Below are positions 36,694 through 44,321 of a DNA stretch of 64,000 bases, one piece after another (within the stretch, counting starts at the first letter, position 1; every line of letters starts with the position of its first letter). Where the stretch lies: positions 1,116,001 to 1,180,000 of the forward strand of contig CAVXNJ010000012.1 in NCBI GenBank assembly GCA_963763135.1, read 5' to 3'. Position numbers and translations under genes: made by a program. This stretch comes from JANMZO01 sp963763135. Its GTDB lineage: Bacteria; Actinomycetota; Acidimicrobiia; Acidimicrobiales; JANYDT01. The notes under the pieces were generated by a model, which saw nothing but the letters and a program-made list of their open reading frames with translations, was not told the origin of the DNA and did not search any database.

Positions 36694-38775
36694 CTACGAC
36701 CGTCGGCGACGTCGGATCAGCACGAGACTGCTGAACGTCAAAGCCGTGAAGGCGGCGGCCGCCCCGCCCATCATCGTGACGGAGGCTCCATCGTTGGCCC
36801 GTTTGACCGACGACTTCGCACTCAGGGTCTGGCGTTGCGCGTTGTCGACGGGTGCGCTCGCTTCGAGACCGGACGACGAGGTCTCCGCAGTCGCTGCAGC
36901 AGCAGCCGTCGTGTCGGTACCATCCTGGGTTTCCGTTGAATCAGCGGCGCTGAGCGTGTCGTCGGGCGAGAGGTCGGCGTCGGGGGCCAAGCCGGTCGCC
37001 GGATCTCCGGCGGTGAGGAGGTCGGATTGAGCGAAGAGGACATCGTCGGACCCGTCTGCGCTGACACCAGATGTACTTTCGCCAGGGTCGGAATCGACCG
37101 GGATCCGCGGGCCGACCGGACCGGCCACCTGACCAACACCGGTGGGAATGGATGAGTCAGTGGAGGAGCCCGAAACGGACGATCCCGAGGATCCGTTCGC
37201 CAGCGCGCCGGACGACCCTGAGCCAAACGTGAAGAACGTGGATTTCAGACCGAGTGCCGCGTCGAAGCTGGGACCGCGGACATTGAGAGTTCCGGCCGAA
37301 CCATAGACCGACACGGTCAGCGCTCTCCCCGACGGACCAACCTCGGTGATCGCCACGCCGCTCGGGGTTCCCCGGTAGCCGACGCGGCGGGCCACTTCGC
37401 CGAGCGTCATCGTGACCGTCCACGCTTTCAAGTCACCAGTGGGGTAGGCGCCGGCCTTGAGGTAGGGAATCTCCACATCTCCGCCAAAGGCTTCGGCCGG
37501 CGTCGCGATGGTTCCGCCGCCGCTGGCGCTGTAGAACGCGGCGATCAACTTGCCCTCGTAGACCAGCACCTTGGAGCGGGTGGCAGCAACGGCTTTGTCC
37601 ATGGCCGGATACTCGGCCTGGGCGCCGAGGTAGACCTGACAGCGCTGGGTCGGGCAGATCTCGCCGGAGGCCGCCATGTAGCGCAGTGCGTACGTCCGAG
37701 CGGCGATGGCCTGAGCCTGCAATGTGGCGGCGGGCCAGGACGGCGTAAGAATTTCCCCCATCCCGCGCAGATAGTCCTCGATGTCGACGACGTTCACGAC
37801 TCTGACGCTGCCACCGGTCAGGCGGAGCTCCAAGCTTCCCCGGTAGCGTCGGCCGCCGAAGCCGACCGTTGACGAACCGGCGGCTTCGAGCGTGGAGCCG
37901 CTCACGGTCACGCCGGTCGCACCGGCCGGTTTCGAAGTTGAACTCTCGGGGAGACCTCCGACTCCATCACCCGAACCCGAACCCGTGCCGGCCTCAGGTT
38001 CCGGATTCGGGGGCGTTGTCAGGCCTGGCTCACCGGCCGGTGCCGGTCCGGGTACCGAACTCGGAGTTTCCGCCGCCGAGGTGGTCGGCGCGACGAGTTC
38101 CGGAGCTGGTGCTGTAGTCGGGGGAACCGTGGTCGGCGGCACCGTGGTGAGCGGGATCACCGCCGGGTCGCTCGACTGACGGTCCGGTACCTGGACCGAG
38201 AACCCACGCCCGCCCGACGTACCGAGGCTAACGGGAGCCACGTCTTCTTCCGCAGCGGGGACGGTCACGGTCGTATCGTTCGAAATCGTCGCCACGACTT
38301 CCCCGTCGCGGGCCGCCACGATTACGTTTCGGCCCGCGGGCACTCGAGTGCCGTTGATCAGGCCGCCCGCCGGAAAAGCGAGGGTGAAGTTGGAACCCGA
38401 CCCGAGGGGGACGCGAACTGTTCCGGCCTTCTTCGCCAGGACGGCGCCGGGGAAGAACGTGCGCAGGATCTCGGTGGCCGATCGGCCGCTCAGCCCGAGC
38501 CAGTAGGCACCGTCCTGGGCCATTCCGACGCCGTGACCAAAGCCCCGACCCTCGATGACCACGACCGAATCGGCATTTCCGCGGGGAGCCAAGGTCAGTT
38601 GGGAGACGGCCGCCAACGAGATCAACGCGACGACGGTCACGACGCCCGGAACCACCTTCATCGGCCGTCGGCCGATGCATCGACGGAGTTTCTGACGCGG
38701 CGCCCGGTACGCCCCCAGGCGGGATCTGCCCGAACTTCCGAGTGGTCTCCGCTGCACTGCCCAATTCTTGCGCAT
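36694..38775 (-). CDS. SpoIID/LytB-domain wall protein with C-terminal membrane anchor
   Basis: 693 residues. A membrane/signal helix lies at about 40-62 after a basic start, then a G/F-rich segment (EGRGFGHGVGMAQDGAYW), the first part of the SpoIID fold. A Pro/Thr/Ser linker fills about 215-300. The main SpoIID domain is at about 310-520: RGSLELRL, VVDIEDYLRGMGEILTPSWPAATLQAQAIAARTYALRY. In Bacillus SpoIID is a lytic transglycosylase that trims peptidoglycan; non-spore-formers use relatives in wall remodelling. The C-terminus has a low-complexity region and then a helix (about 670-688) followed by RRRRRS, a stop-transfer anchor. The catalytic Glu in GEILTPSW is a plausible match. Confidence 0.88.
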   Translation of the reverse strand: MRKNWAVQRRPLGSSGRSRLGAYRAPRQKLRRCIGRRPMKVVPGVVTVVALISLAAVSQLTLAPRGNADSVVVIEGRGFGHGVGMAQDGAYWLGLSGRSATEILRTFFPGAVLAKKAGTVRVPLGSGSNFTLAFPAGGLINGTRVPAGRNVIVAARDGEVVATISNDTTVTVPAAEEDVAPVSLGTSGGRGFSVQVPDRQSSDPAVIPLTTVPPTTVPPTTAPAPELVAPTTSAAETPSSVPGPAPAGEPGLTTPPNPEPEAGTGSGSGDGVGGLPESSTSKPAGATGVTVSGSTLEAAGSSTVGFGGRRYRGSLELRLTGGSVRVVNVVDIEDYLRGMGEILTPSWPAATLQAQAIAARTYALRYMAASGEICPTQRCQVYLGAQAEYPAMDKAVAATRSKVLVYEGKLIAAFYSASGGGTIATPAEAFGGDVEIPYLKAGAYPTGDLKAWTVTMTLGEVARRVGYRGTPSGVAITEVGPSGRALTVSVYGSAGTLNVRGPSFDAALGLKSTFFTFGSGSSGALANGSSGSSVSGSSTDSSIPTGVGQVAGPVGPRIPVDSDPGESTSGVSADGSDDVLFAQSDLLTAGDPATGLAPDADLSPDDTLSAADSTETQDGTDTTAAAAATAETSSSGLEASAPVDNAQRQTLSAKSSVKRANDGASVTMMGGAAAAFTALTFSSLVLIRRRRRS

Positions 38776-38819
38776 CTCAAGACCTCACCCCGACAGATGG
38801 GTTGCGAACGAGATCACCG

Positions 38820-38935
38820 GACACCACCGACCCGACAGTTCGGAGTCGATGGAGGCGAAAGTCGCGAGACCGCAACCCGGCTCAACGAACACCACCCACC
38901 GGAGAGTTCGGAGTCGATGGAGGCGTGGGTACAGT
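38820..38935. repeat. Two direct repeats upstream of hemQ
   Basis: The 21-bp segment AGTTCGGAGTCGATGGAGGCG occurs twice about 72 bp apart, each preceded by an ACACCACC-type stretch. It lies between the divergent SpoIID and hemQ genes and may hold regulator sites. Confidence 0.6.
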
Positions 38936-38983
38936 GAGATGATCGAGTCAGTTCGACGCCGATATCAACACCCAGGAGATGCC

Positions 38984-39673
38984 ATGCCCGAATCACTGTC
39001 ACCCGCTGTCGGTTGGGGAGTTCTTCACCTGTTCTTCGAGGCTGACCAGTTTGTCGACGGCGAAGCACTGGTCGCCGCAGTGAAGCGCTGTCAGGCAGAC
39101 GAACACCAGGTCGTCACGTTCGCCGTGCTCGGACACAAAGGCGACATCGGCGTCATGGCTATGGGCCCGAACCTGTGGCGCCTCCGGAAGCTCCAGACCG
39201 ACCTGCAGCGCTGCGGTCTGTCACTGATCGATTCCTACGTATCGATGACCGAAGTGTCCGAATACGCGAAGGGCATCCCGGAGGAAATGCTGAAAGCCCG
39301 CCTGTATCCGGTGCTTCCGCCAGAAGGTATCCGCGCATTCTGTTTCTACCCCATGTCGAAGCGACGCGGGATCGGCGAGGCCGATGCCAACTGGTTCATG
39401 CTTCCGTTCGATGACCGCAAAGCGCTGATGCACGACCATGGCGTGTCGGGACGGAAGTTCGCCGGTCGGATCATTCAGCTCATCACCGGCTCCACCGGCT
39501 TCGATGATTTCGAATGGGGAGTAACGCTGTTCGCGAAGGACCCGGCCGACCTCAAAGAGGTCGTGTACACGATGCGTTTCGACGAGGCATCGGCGAAGTA
39601 TGCCGAATTCGGACCGTTCGTAACCGGTCTCATCGCTCCGGTCGAAGAACTCGTCACCCAGTTTGTCGACTGA
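38984..39673 (+). CDS. hemQ: Coproheme decarboxylase (chlorite-dismutase family)
   Basis: 229 residues. HemQ (ChdC) converts iron-coproporphyrin III to heme b with peroxide in the coproporphyrin-dependent pathway of Gram-positive bacteria. By comparison with S. aureus HemQ (recalled from memory), key residues are Arg106 (KARLYP), catalytic Tyr122 (FCFYPMSK), Lys126 (SKRR) and proximal His152 (MHDHG). The family core LITGSTGFDDFEWGVTLFA is intact. The start at MPESLSPAVGW is chosen because CAGGAG lies 6 nt upstream; a longer frame from 38768 covers only repeats. A hypothetical gene follows 27 nt later. Other heme genes are not in the window. Confidence 0.93.
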   Translation: MPESLSPAVGWGVLHLFFEADQFVDGEALVAAVKRCQADEHQVVTFAVLGHKGDIGVMAMGPNLWRLRKLQTDLQRCGLSLIDSYVSMTEVSEYAKGIPEEMLKARLYPVLPPEGIRAFCFYPMSKRRGIGEADANWFMLPFDDRKALMHDHGVSGRKFAGRIIQLITGSTGFDDFEWGVTLFAKDPADLKEVVYTMRFDEASAKYAEFGPFVTGLIAPVEELVTQFVD

Positions 39674-39700
39674 CCGCACTTCCCGCACTCGGATGTCCGC

Positions 39701-40171
39701 ATGACCACCGATACGGGCGGGTCCGAGGCGCCTATCGATGTCTCCGCGTACGGACGCGCGTTGGCCGAGGGGGTCAAGGCCGCGCTTCCCTCGTGGACTC
39801 GCCAGGTTCTGGCTACCCGCGTTGAGAGCTTTGACGAGGAGCAACTCTCGAAGATCGTAGGTGTGCTTACGAATCGCGTGGAAGGCCCTCTCACCGACCT
39901 GCTGACCGCCGACATCGACACGCAACGACAGTCGCCACTGGCATTACTACGTACACTTATCGAACCGTTGACGGATGAGCTTCGCTCGTTGGGCGCGGCC
40001 GCGGCGAATCGTGATCCGTATGACGAAGACGCATTTCCGAACGACATCTACGCGCTCGGCCCGACGGCGTGGAGCGACTTTGGCGAAGAGGTCGGCGACG
40101 CCGGTCTGCGTTGGGGTGCGGCGAAGGCTATGGCCCACCGACAGCGACACGCCCGACCGCGTCCGAGTTGA
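39701..40171 (+). CDS. Conserved hypothetical protein downstream of hemQ
   Basis: 156 residues, acidic, helical and soluble. No signal peptide or membrane segment is seen. Segments such as SYGRALAEGVKAALPSWTRQVL and EQLSKIVGVLTNRVEGPLTDLL look like amphipathic helices. I recognise no domain. The 27-nt gap from hemQ with no promoter suggests co-transcription, so a role in heme maturation or a simple operon tail are both possible. Confidence 0.65.
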   Translation: MTTDTGGSEAPIDVSAYGRALAEGVKAALPSWTRQVLATRVESFDEEQLSKIVGVLTNRVEGPLTDLLTADIDTQRQSPLALLRTLIEPLTDELRSLGAAAANRDPYDEDAFPNDIYALGPTAWSDFGEEVGDAGLRWGAAKAMAHRQRHARPRPS

Positions 40172-40173
40172 CG

Positions 40174-40219
40174 CTCACTCGCTCTCTTCGTCGTCCTCAA
40201 CCTGCCAGCCGACGCCACT
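40174..40219. repeat. 46-bp direct repeat, copy 1 (partner 40238-40283)
   Basis: CTCACTCGCTCTCTTCG and the following bases are repeated 64 bp apart with no mismatch seen. Copy 2 contains the 3' end of the small Cys-rich gene; copy 1 is a detached duplicate encoding the same SGVGWQVEDDEESE ending. Confidence 0.9.
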
Positions 40220-40238
40220 ACTGAATGAGCACCAAGAC

Positions 40239-40424
40239 TCACTCGCTCTCTTCGTCGTCCTCAACCTGCCAGCCGACGCCACTGATGGCCCGCTTTTCAA
40301 AGAAGATGCAATTGTCGGGGCAGTCGAAGGGAACCGACTGCGCCATATCAAGGCGGCACCGCTCCACCGAGCCGGCGGGCGTGGAACGGGAGGAGTAGTG
40401 ACGACAATCAGTACGGACCGACAT
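40239..40424 (-). CDS. Small Cys-rich protein (61 residues)
   Basis: The protein is MSVRTDCRHYSSRS and then ERCRLDMAQSVPFDCPDNCIFFEKR, ending in an acidic DDEESE tail. Four cysteines (C-x-H, CR, CPDNC) could bind zinc or an iron-sulfur cluster. Similar small proteins occur in other actinobacteria as uncharacterised proteins; this is recalled, not checked. The start is supported by TACGCT 6 nt upstream, the leaderless pattern of its neighbours. The gene is divergent from the Nudix gene. Its last 46 bp are duplicated immediately downstream. Confidence 0.65.
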   Translation of the reverse strand: MSVRTDCRHYSSRSTPAGSVERCRLDMAQSVPFDCPDNCIFFEKRAISGVGWQVEDDEESE

Positions 40425-40430
40425 CTCGCC

Positions 40431-40436
40431 AGCGTA
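40431..40436 (-). promoter_or_regulatory. -10 element of small Cys-rich gene
   Basis: TACGCT lies 6 nt before the ATG at 40424, with no Shine-Dalgarno sequence. Confidence 0.45.
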
Positions 40437-40501
40437 GGGGTTCCAGCGGAATGAGCGTGCACACCGCCATCCGTGGCCCCGCAGAGTTGGTCCGTCCTCG
40501 G

Positions 40502-40507
40502 TAGGGT
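40502..40507 (+). promoter_or_regulatory. -10 element of Nudix gene
   Basis: TAGGGT lies 7 nt before the ATG at 40515. A GGGAG within the spacer could also act as a ribosome site. Confidence 0.4.
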
Positions 40508-40514
40508 GGGAGTC

Positions 40515-41243
40515 ATGGACCACGCTGAGACGCCCTCGACGCCAGACTCATTGACGATTCCCGATGTCGGGCATCGAGACATACTCCGCTGGAGCGAAAG
40601 CCTCGCCGGCATCGCCCGCACCGGTCTCGGGTTCACGCAGAGCCAGTACGAGCGGGAGCGGTACGAGGAGATCCTGCACGTCGCCGCCGACATGCGCCTT
40701 GCGGCCAGCTCCGGCGATGTTCCCGGGCACGGCTCCCTCGATGAACTCCGGGCGGAATGGATGAAGAGCGTGGGCCTTGGGGTGCCCGGTTACGTCACGC
40801 CGAAAGTCGCGATCGGCGCCGTGGTCGGCAACGACCGGGGCGAGATCCTCCTCATCCAACGCTCTGACTCCGGACACTGGCTCTATCCGACCGGCTGGGC
40901 CGACATCGGGTATTCACCCGCGGAAGTCGCCGTCAAAGAGGTCCACGAAGAGACCGGGATCGAATGTGAAGCGATCCAGATTCTCGGTGTCCTCGACGGG
41001 ATGCGCCTGGGCTTCACCACCGTCCCGCTCTATTCGATCGTGTTCCACTGCCGCGCCACCGGAGGGTCGCTCAATCCGCACCCGCTCGAGGTCAACGACG
41101 TCGGATGGTTTGCTCACGACAATCTTCCGTCCCCGATCGTGTCGGTAGATCGCTGGGGTCCTCAAGCCTTCGCCGCCATCAACGGCCAACCCATACAACC
41201 CACCTTCGACGAGCCCCGCTCCCCCGTCTGGCGAGCCAACTAA
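40515..41243 (+). CDS. Nudix hydrolase with N-terminal helical domain
   Basis: 242 residues. Residues 1-95 form a helical domain (RDILRWSESLAGIARTGLGFTQSQYERERYEEIL). The Nudix fold covers about 100-220. The Nudix box reads GWADIGYSPAEVAVKEVHEETGI. The first Glu of the classical box is Tyr and the Arg is Lys, both normal for the subfamily with this N-terminal domain, while KEVHEETG keeps the metal-binding glutamates. The substrate is a nucleoside diphosphate derivative, possibly ADP-ribose or a CDP-alcohol. The start at MDHAETPSTPD is preferred to a longer frame. A hairpin plus mosaic repeat follow the stop. Confidence 0.85.
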   Translation: MDHAETPSTPDSLTIPDVGHRDILRWSESLAGIARTGLGFTQSQYERERYEEILHVAADMRLAASSGDVPGHGSLDELRAEWMKSVGLGVPGYVTPKVAIGAVVGNDRGEILLIQRSDSGHWLYPTGWADIGYSPAEVAVKEVHEETGIECEAIQILGVLDGMRLGFTTVPLYSIVFHCRATGGSLNPHPLEVNDVGWFAHDNLPSPIVSVDRWGPQAFAAINGQPIQPTFDEPRSPVWRAN

Positions 41244-41257
41244 CCCTCGACGCACCG

Positions 41258-41304
41258 AGTGTGTGCGCTCCCATAGACCCGCTCTAAGAAAACGCACACA
41301 CTCC
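41258..41304 (+). ncRNA. Candidate structured element: 11-bp stem with 25-nt loop (copy 2)
   Basis: GAGTGTGTGCG (41258-41268) pairs perfectly with CGCACACACTC (41294-41304) around a 25-nt loop ending in GAAAA. It lies 15 nt after the Nudix stop, like copy 1 behind rlmB. One base pair is changed on both sides (G-C to T-A) relative to copy 1. Confidence 0.5.
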
Positions 41305-41312
41305 CCAGAAGC

Positions 41313-41475
41313 CAGCGGAGCCGGGGCCCACCGCCCTTGAGCACAGCGGCCCCGGCGAGGGCGCAGAGAGCGGATGGAGCGCAGCGACAGGAGCGAGCGA
41401 GCCACCGAGACCGGATCAAAGGCCGCCAGTGTCGGGACTCGAAGCGGAGCGGAGATGGGGCCCGACACCATAGTG
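41313..41475. repeat. Mosaic repeat, single copy with 133-bp box spacing
   Basis: GGGGCCC boxes at 41324 and 41457 bracket CGGCCCCGGCGAGGG and GCCACCGAGACCGGATCA, the same order and orientation as the minisatellite units at 29.7 kb but diverged between the boxes. Together with 41244-41692 this is a 450-bp gene-free stretch. Confidence 0.85.
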
Positions 41476-41678
41476 GTCAGTACACGGGCTGGGTTTGACC
41501 CCAGCCCGTGCTCGCCGGGGCGACTGCACGGAAGATGATGAATTGCTCTTCCGAACGCTGAGAGTGGTTTCGTCGGATCACGAGCAAACCTTGATGGTTC
41601 GCAGTGCCTATCTTGAAGATTCTCTGAAGGTCGGAATGCCCAGAGCGTCGATTGACGAACGGTCAAGAAGCGCCCCGG

Positions 41679-41684
41679 TAGGGT
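41679..41684 (+). promoter_or_regulatory. -10 element of purH
   Basis: TAGGGT lies 8 nt before the GTG at 41693 and supports that start over longer frames from 41495. Confidence 0.45.
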
Positions 41685-41692
41685 CTACGTAC

Positions 41693-43225
41693 GTGCAACG
41701 ACGACGAGCGCTTCTGTCCGTATACGACAAGACCGGCCTGCTGCCGTTTGCCGAGGCGCTGGTCGAGGCGGGCTTTGAGCTGGTCTCGAGCGGCGGAACT
41801 TCGTCTGCTCTGGCCGCTGCAGGAATCCCGCACATCAGCGTCGACGAGGTGACCGGCTTCCCCGAGATGCTCGACGGTCGGGTCAAGACGCTGCACCCGC
41901 GCATTCATGGCGGGATCCTGGCCGATCGGTCCAAGCCGGATCACCTGGCGACCATCGAGGAGCACGACATCACCCCGATCGACGTGGTCGTGTGCAACCT
42001 GTACCCGTTCTCCTCAAAGCCGAGCATCGAACTCATCGACATCGGCGGCCCTTCCATGGTGCGGTCGGCGGCGAAGAACCACGAGTCAGTGGCGGTCATC
42101 GTGTCGCCCGACGACTATGAGGGCGTCGCAGCCGAACTTCGCGAGTACGGGCAGGTGCTCGCCCCGACCCGTCATCGCCTGGCCGCCACGGCGTTCGCCC
42201 ACACCGCTGACTACGACCGTACGATCGCCGACTGGTTCGCCGACGAACTCGAAACACCGACGGCGGACAGCGTCCTTCCCGAGCAACTCACGATCGTGGC
42301 CGATCGGGCCGACGTGCTCCGATATGGAGAGAATCCCCATCAGCAGGGCGCGCGCTACCGGATCCGCGGCGAAAAGAGCTGGTGGGACGGCGCCCTCCAA
42401 CTTGGCGGCAAGGAGATGAGCTACCTCAACGTGTACGACACCGACGCCGCGTGGAAGCTAGTTCACGAGATGGGGGACCACCCGGCGGTCGCCATCATCA
42501 AGCACGCGAATCCCTGCGGTGCGGCGATCGCGTCGACAGCGGCCACGGCATACCAGTTGGCCCACCGTTGTGACCCCGTTTCGGCCTTTGGCGGCATCGT
42601 CGCCGTGAACCGTCAGGTCGACGAAGACCTGGCGAGCGAGCTGGTCGATGTCTTCACCGAGGTCGTGATCGCTCCCTCGTTCAGCGACAGCGCGCTGACG
42701 CGTCCTCTCGGCCAAGAAGGCGCTGCGCATACTTCAGGCACCGGCACCCGGTCGAAACGCCCACATGATTCGCAGCATCGACGGCGGGCTCATCGTGCAA
42801 GACACCGACTCAGTAAGTGCCGAGATCGAATCCCGCCTCGGTTGGCAGGTCGTGACGCACGGCGCCAGCCGACCGACACGCAGTGGCGCGACCTGGAGTT
42901 CGCCTGGGCCATATGCGCGCATGTTTCTTCGAACGCGATCGTCCTCGCCGAGAACGGCCAGGCCGTCGGTATCGGAGCGGGTCAACAAAGCCGCGTCGAC
43001 TCAGCCCAGATTGCTGTTCGAAAAGCTGACGGCCGGGCGATCGGCGGTGTGGCCGCCAGCGACGCGTTCTTTCCCTTCCGCGATGGCCTTGATCTGGTGG
43101 CCGAAGCAGGCGTCCGCGCGGTCATCCAACCGGGCGGTTCGGTTCGAGATCCCGAGGTGATTGCCGCTGCCAACGAGCACGGCATCGCCATGGTCTTCAC
43201 CGGCCGTCGCCACTTCCGCCACTAG
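41693..43225 (+). pseudogene. purH: Bifunctional AICAR transformylase/IMP cyclohydrolase with two compensating frameshifts
   Basis: 510 residues in net frame, normal for PurH, which performs the last two steps of purine synthesis. The N-terminal MGS-like cyclohydrolase starts RRALLSVYDKTGLLPFAEAL and has SSGGTSSALAAAGI and GRVKTLHPRIHGGIL. The transformylase part has RYGENPHQQGARY, KHANPCGAA and AFGGIVAVNR. Between about 42702 and 42860 the frame is shifted: the conserved LSAKKALRILQAP and MIRSIDGGLIVQ lie one frame away, after which the original frame resumes at PTDTQWRDLEFAWAICAHVSSNAIV. One inserted base (near ACGCGTCC) and one missing base (near GCACGGCGCC) explain it. The translated text as given would replace about 52 conserved residues, so sequence error is likely. 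Confidence 0.9.
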
Positions 43226-43251
43226 GTAGCGCCAAACGTATACTACGTACG

Positions 43252-43347
43252 CGTAATATTACGAGCACGGTTCAGATCAACCTGGCGTACCGCAAACCTC
43301 CGAGCGTCCGCCCGCTTGCGACACTCGAGAGTTATTTCGCAATAACT
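43252..43347. terminator. Palindromes between convergent purH and MaoC genes
   Basis: CGTAATATTACG (43252-43263) is a perfect 12-bp palindrome, and AGTTATT-tcgc-AATAACT (43330-43347) forms a 7-bp stem that includes the MaoC stop codon. Both are AT-rich in a GC-rich setting and could end transcription from either side. Confidence 0.4.
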
Positions 43348-43798
43348 ACGTGTGCATAGAAATTGCGACCACGGCCGTTCCGGTCACGACCTTCTCGCCG
43401 TCGCGGTCGAGCCAGATCTCGCAAACGGCCCGCTGCTCGCTCGTACCGTCGGTGGCACGCTCGGCGCTGACCAACTCCGCCACCCGGCCACGGGCGACGA
43501 CGCGATCGCCGTCGAGAACCGGGCGACCGAAGGAGACCGTCAACCGCCGCACACAATCCGGTCCGGCCCAGGCGAGCAGCATGTTCACCAGGTACCCGAG
43601 GTTGAGGGGGCCCTGGTTGATCACGCGGCCTCCGAGGCCGAGCCGCTCATTCGCCTCGCGGTCCCAGTGCACCGGATAGGGGTCACGAAGGATCGCCGCC
43701 ATCGTCCTCATGCGGGCCGGGTCGACACTCGCCATTTCCCAGGGCGGAATTTCGTCTCCAACCCGCACGTTCATTTGAACCGGTACCTGCTCGCTCAT
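43346..43798 (-). CDS. MaoC-like hydratase, catalytic hot-dog domain
   Basis: 150 residues. MaoC/R-hydratase folds add water to enoyl thioesters. The hydratase motif is seen as RDPYPVHWDREANERLGLGGRVINQGPLNLGYLVNML with Asp and His placed as in the catalytic dyad. The ATG overlaps the stop of the upstream gene by 4 nt (ATGA), so the two are translated together. In mycobacteria and relatives such paired small proteins form a heterodimer in steroid or fatty-acid degradation. The substrate here is unknown. Confidence 0.88.
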   Translation of the reverse strand: MSEQVPVQMNVRVGDEIPPWEMASVDPARMRTMAAILRDPYPVHWDREANERLGLGGRVINQGPLNLGYLVNMLLAWAGPDCVRRLTVSFGRPVLDGDRVVARGRVAELVSAERATDGTSEQRAVCEIWLDRDGEKVVTGTAVVAISMHT

Positions 43799-44235
43799 GC
43801 CTCCCTCCGAAAGCGCCAGCGGTTCGTGATCCGGGCAACCAACGCGTCACCGTCGAAGAGGGATATCGAAAATGCCACACGGTCGACTACGCCACCGCCG
43901 GCCCCCGTGGTGCGTTCGGCCTCGACGATCCCGCCTTCCATCCGGTAATTCACGTCTTCGAGCAACGGACGGAAGTACTCCCAGTCGTAGCTCTCCAACC
44001 CGACCGACCCGGCGCCGGCGGCCCCACCGAGTCTGAACAGTTCGGTGATCGACGTTCCCGCGCCGAGGATCGGCGCATGGAACAGCACGATCGGATGAAC
44101 CAGACCATCGGGCAACGGCGAGCGTCCGGTGCAATCGGTCAGTAACCAGTTTTCCCAATGCTGGATCGTGTACGACCCCCCGGCGAAGCGGAAGCCGATC
44201 AGCGCTAGGAGCTCAGCCTCGGTCATAACCCCCAT
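43795..44235 (-). CDS. MaoC-like N-terminal (FAS1-type) dehydratase partner
   Basis: 146 residues from the ATG at 44235; a TTG 3 nt earlier is less likely. The sequence LIGFRFAGGSYTIQHWENWLLTDC and VHPIVLFHAPILGAG and ESYDWEYFRPLLEDVNYRMEGGIVEAERTTG resembles the non-catalytic hot-dog half of split MaoC hydratases. It probably pairs with the catalytic half encoded immediately downstream with a 4-nt overlap. TAGTTT lies 6 nt before the start. It is divergent from the LLM oxidoreductase gene. Confidence 0.8.
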   Translation of the reverse strand: MGVMTEAELLALIGFRFAGGSYTIQHWENWLLTDCTGRSPLPDGLVHPIVLFHAPILGAGTSITELFRLGGAAGAGSVGLESYDWEYFRPLLEDVNYRMEGGIVEAERTTGAGGGVVDRVAFSISLFDGDALVARITNRWRFRREA

Positions 44236-44241
44236 CAACTC

Positions 44242-44247
44242 AAACTA
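44242..44247 (-). promoter_or_regulatory. -10 element, leaderless start of MaoC pair
   Basis: TAGTTT lies 6 nt before the ATG at 44235, and no Shine-Dalgarno sequence is present. Confidence 0.5.
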
Positions 44248-44321
44248 CGCGATTGTCGATCCATGCTGCACGTTCGATCGGCCAATTTTGCGTAGCGGGT
44301 GCGGCATGTGAAAGTACCGGG

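Noticed and set aside
39390..39410. HemQ with the catalytic Tyr lost (NWF in place of NWY)
   Set aside because: Aligning with the S. aureus sequence I recall, the catalytic Tyr is the one in CFYPMSK, which is intact; NWF is a different site.
40900..40970. Inactive Nudix box because the first Glu is Tyr
   Set aside because: The subfamily with this N-terminal domain normally has GWADxGxSPAE, and the metal-binding EVHEETG is intact.
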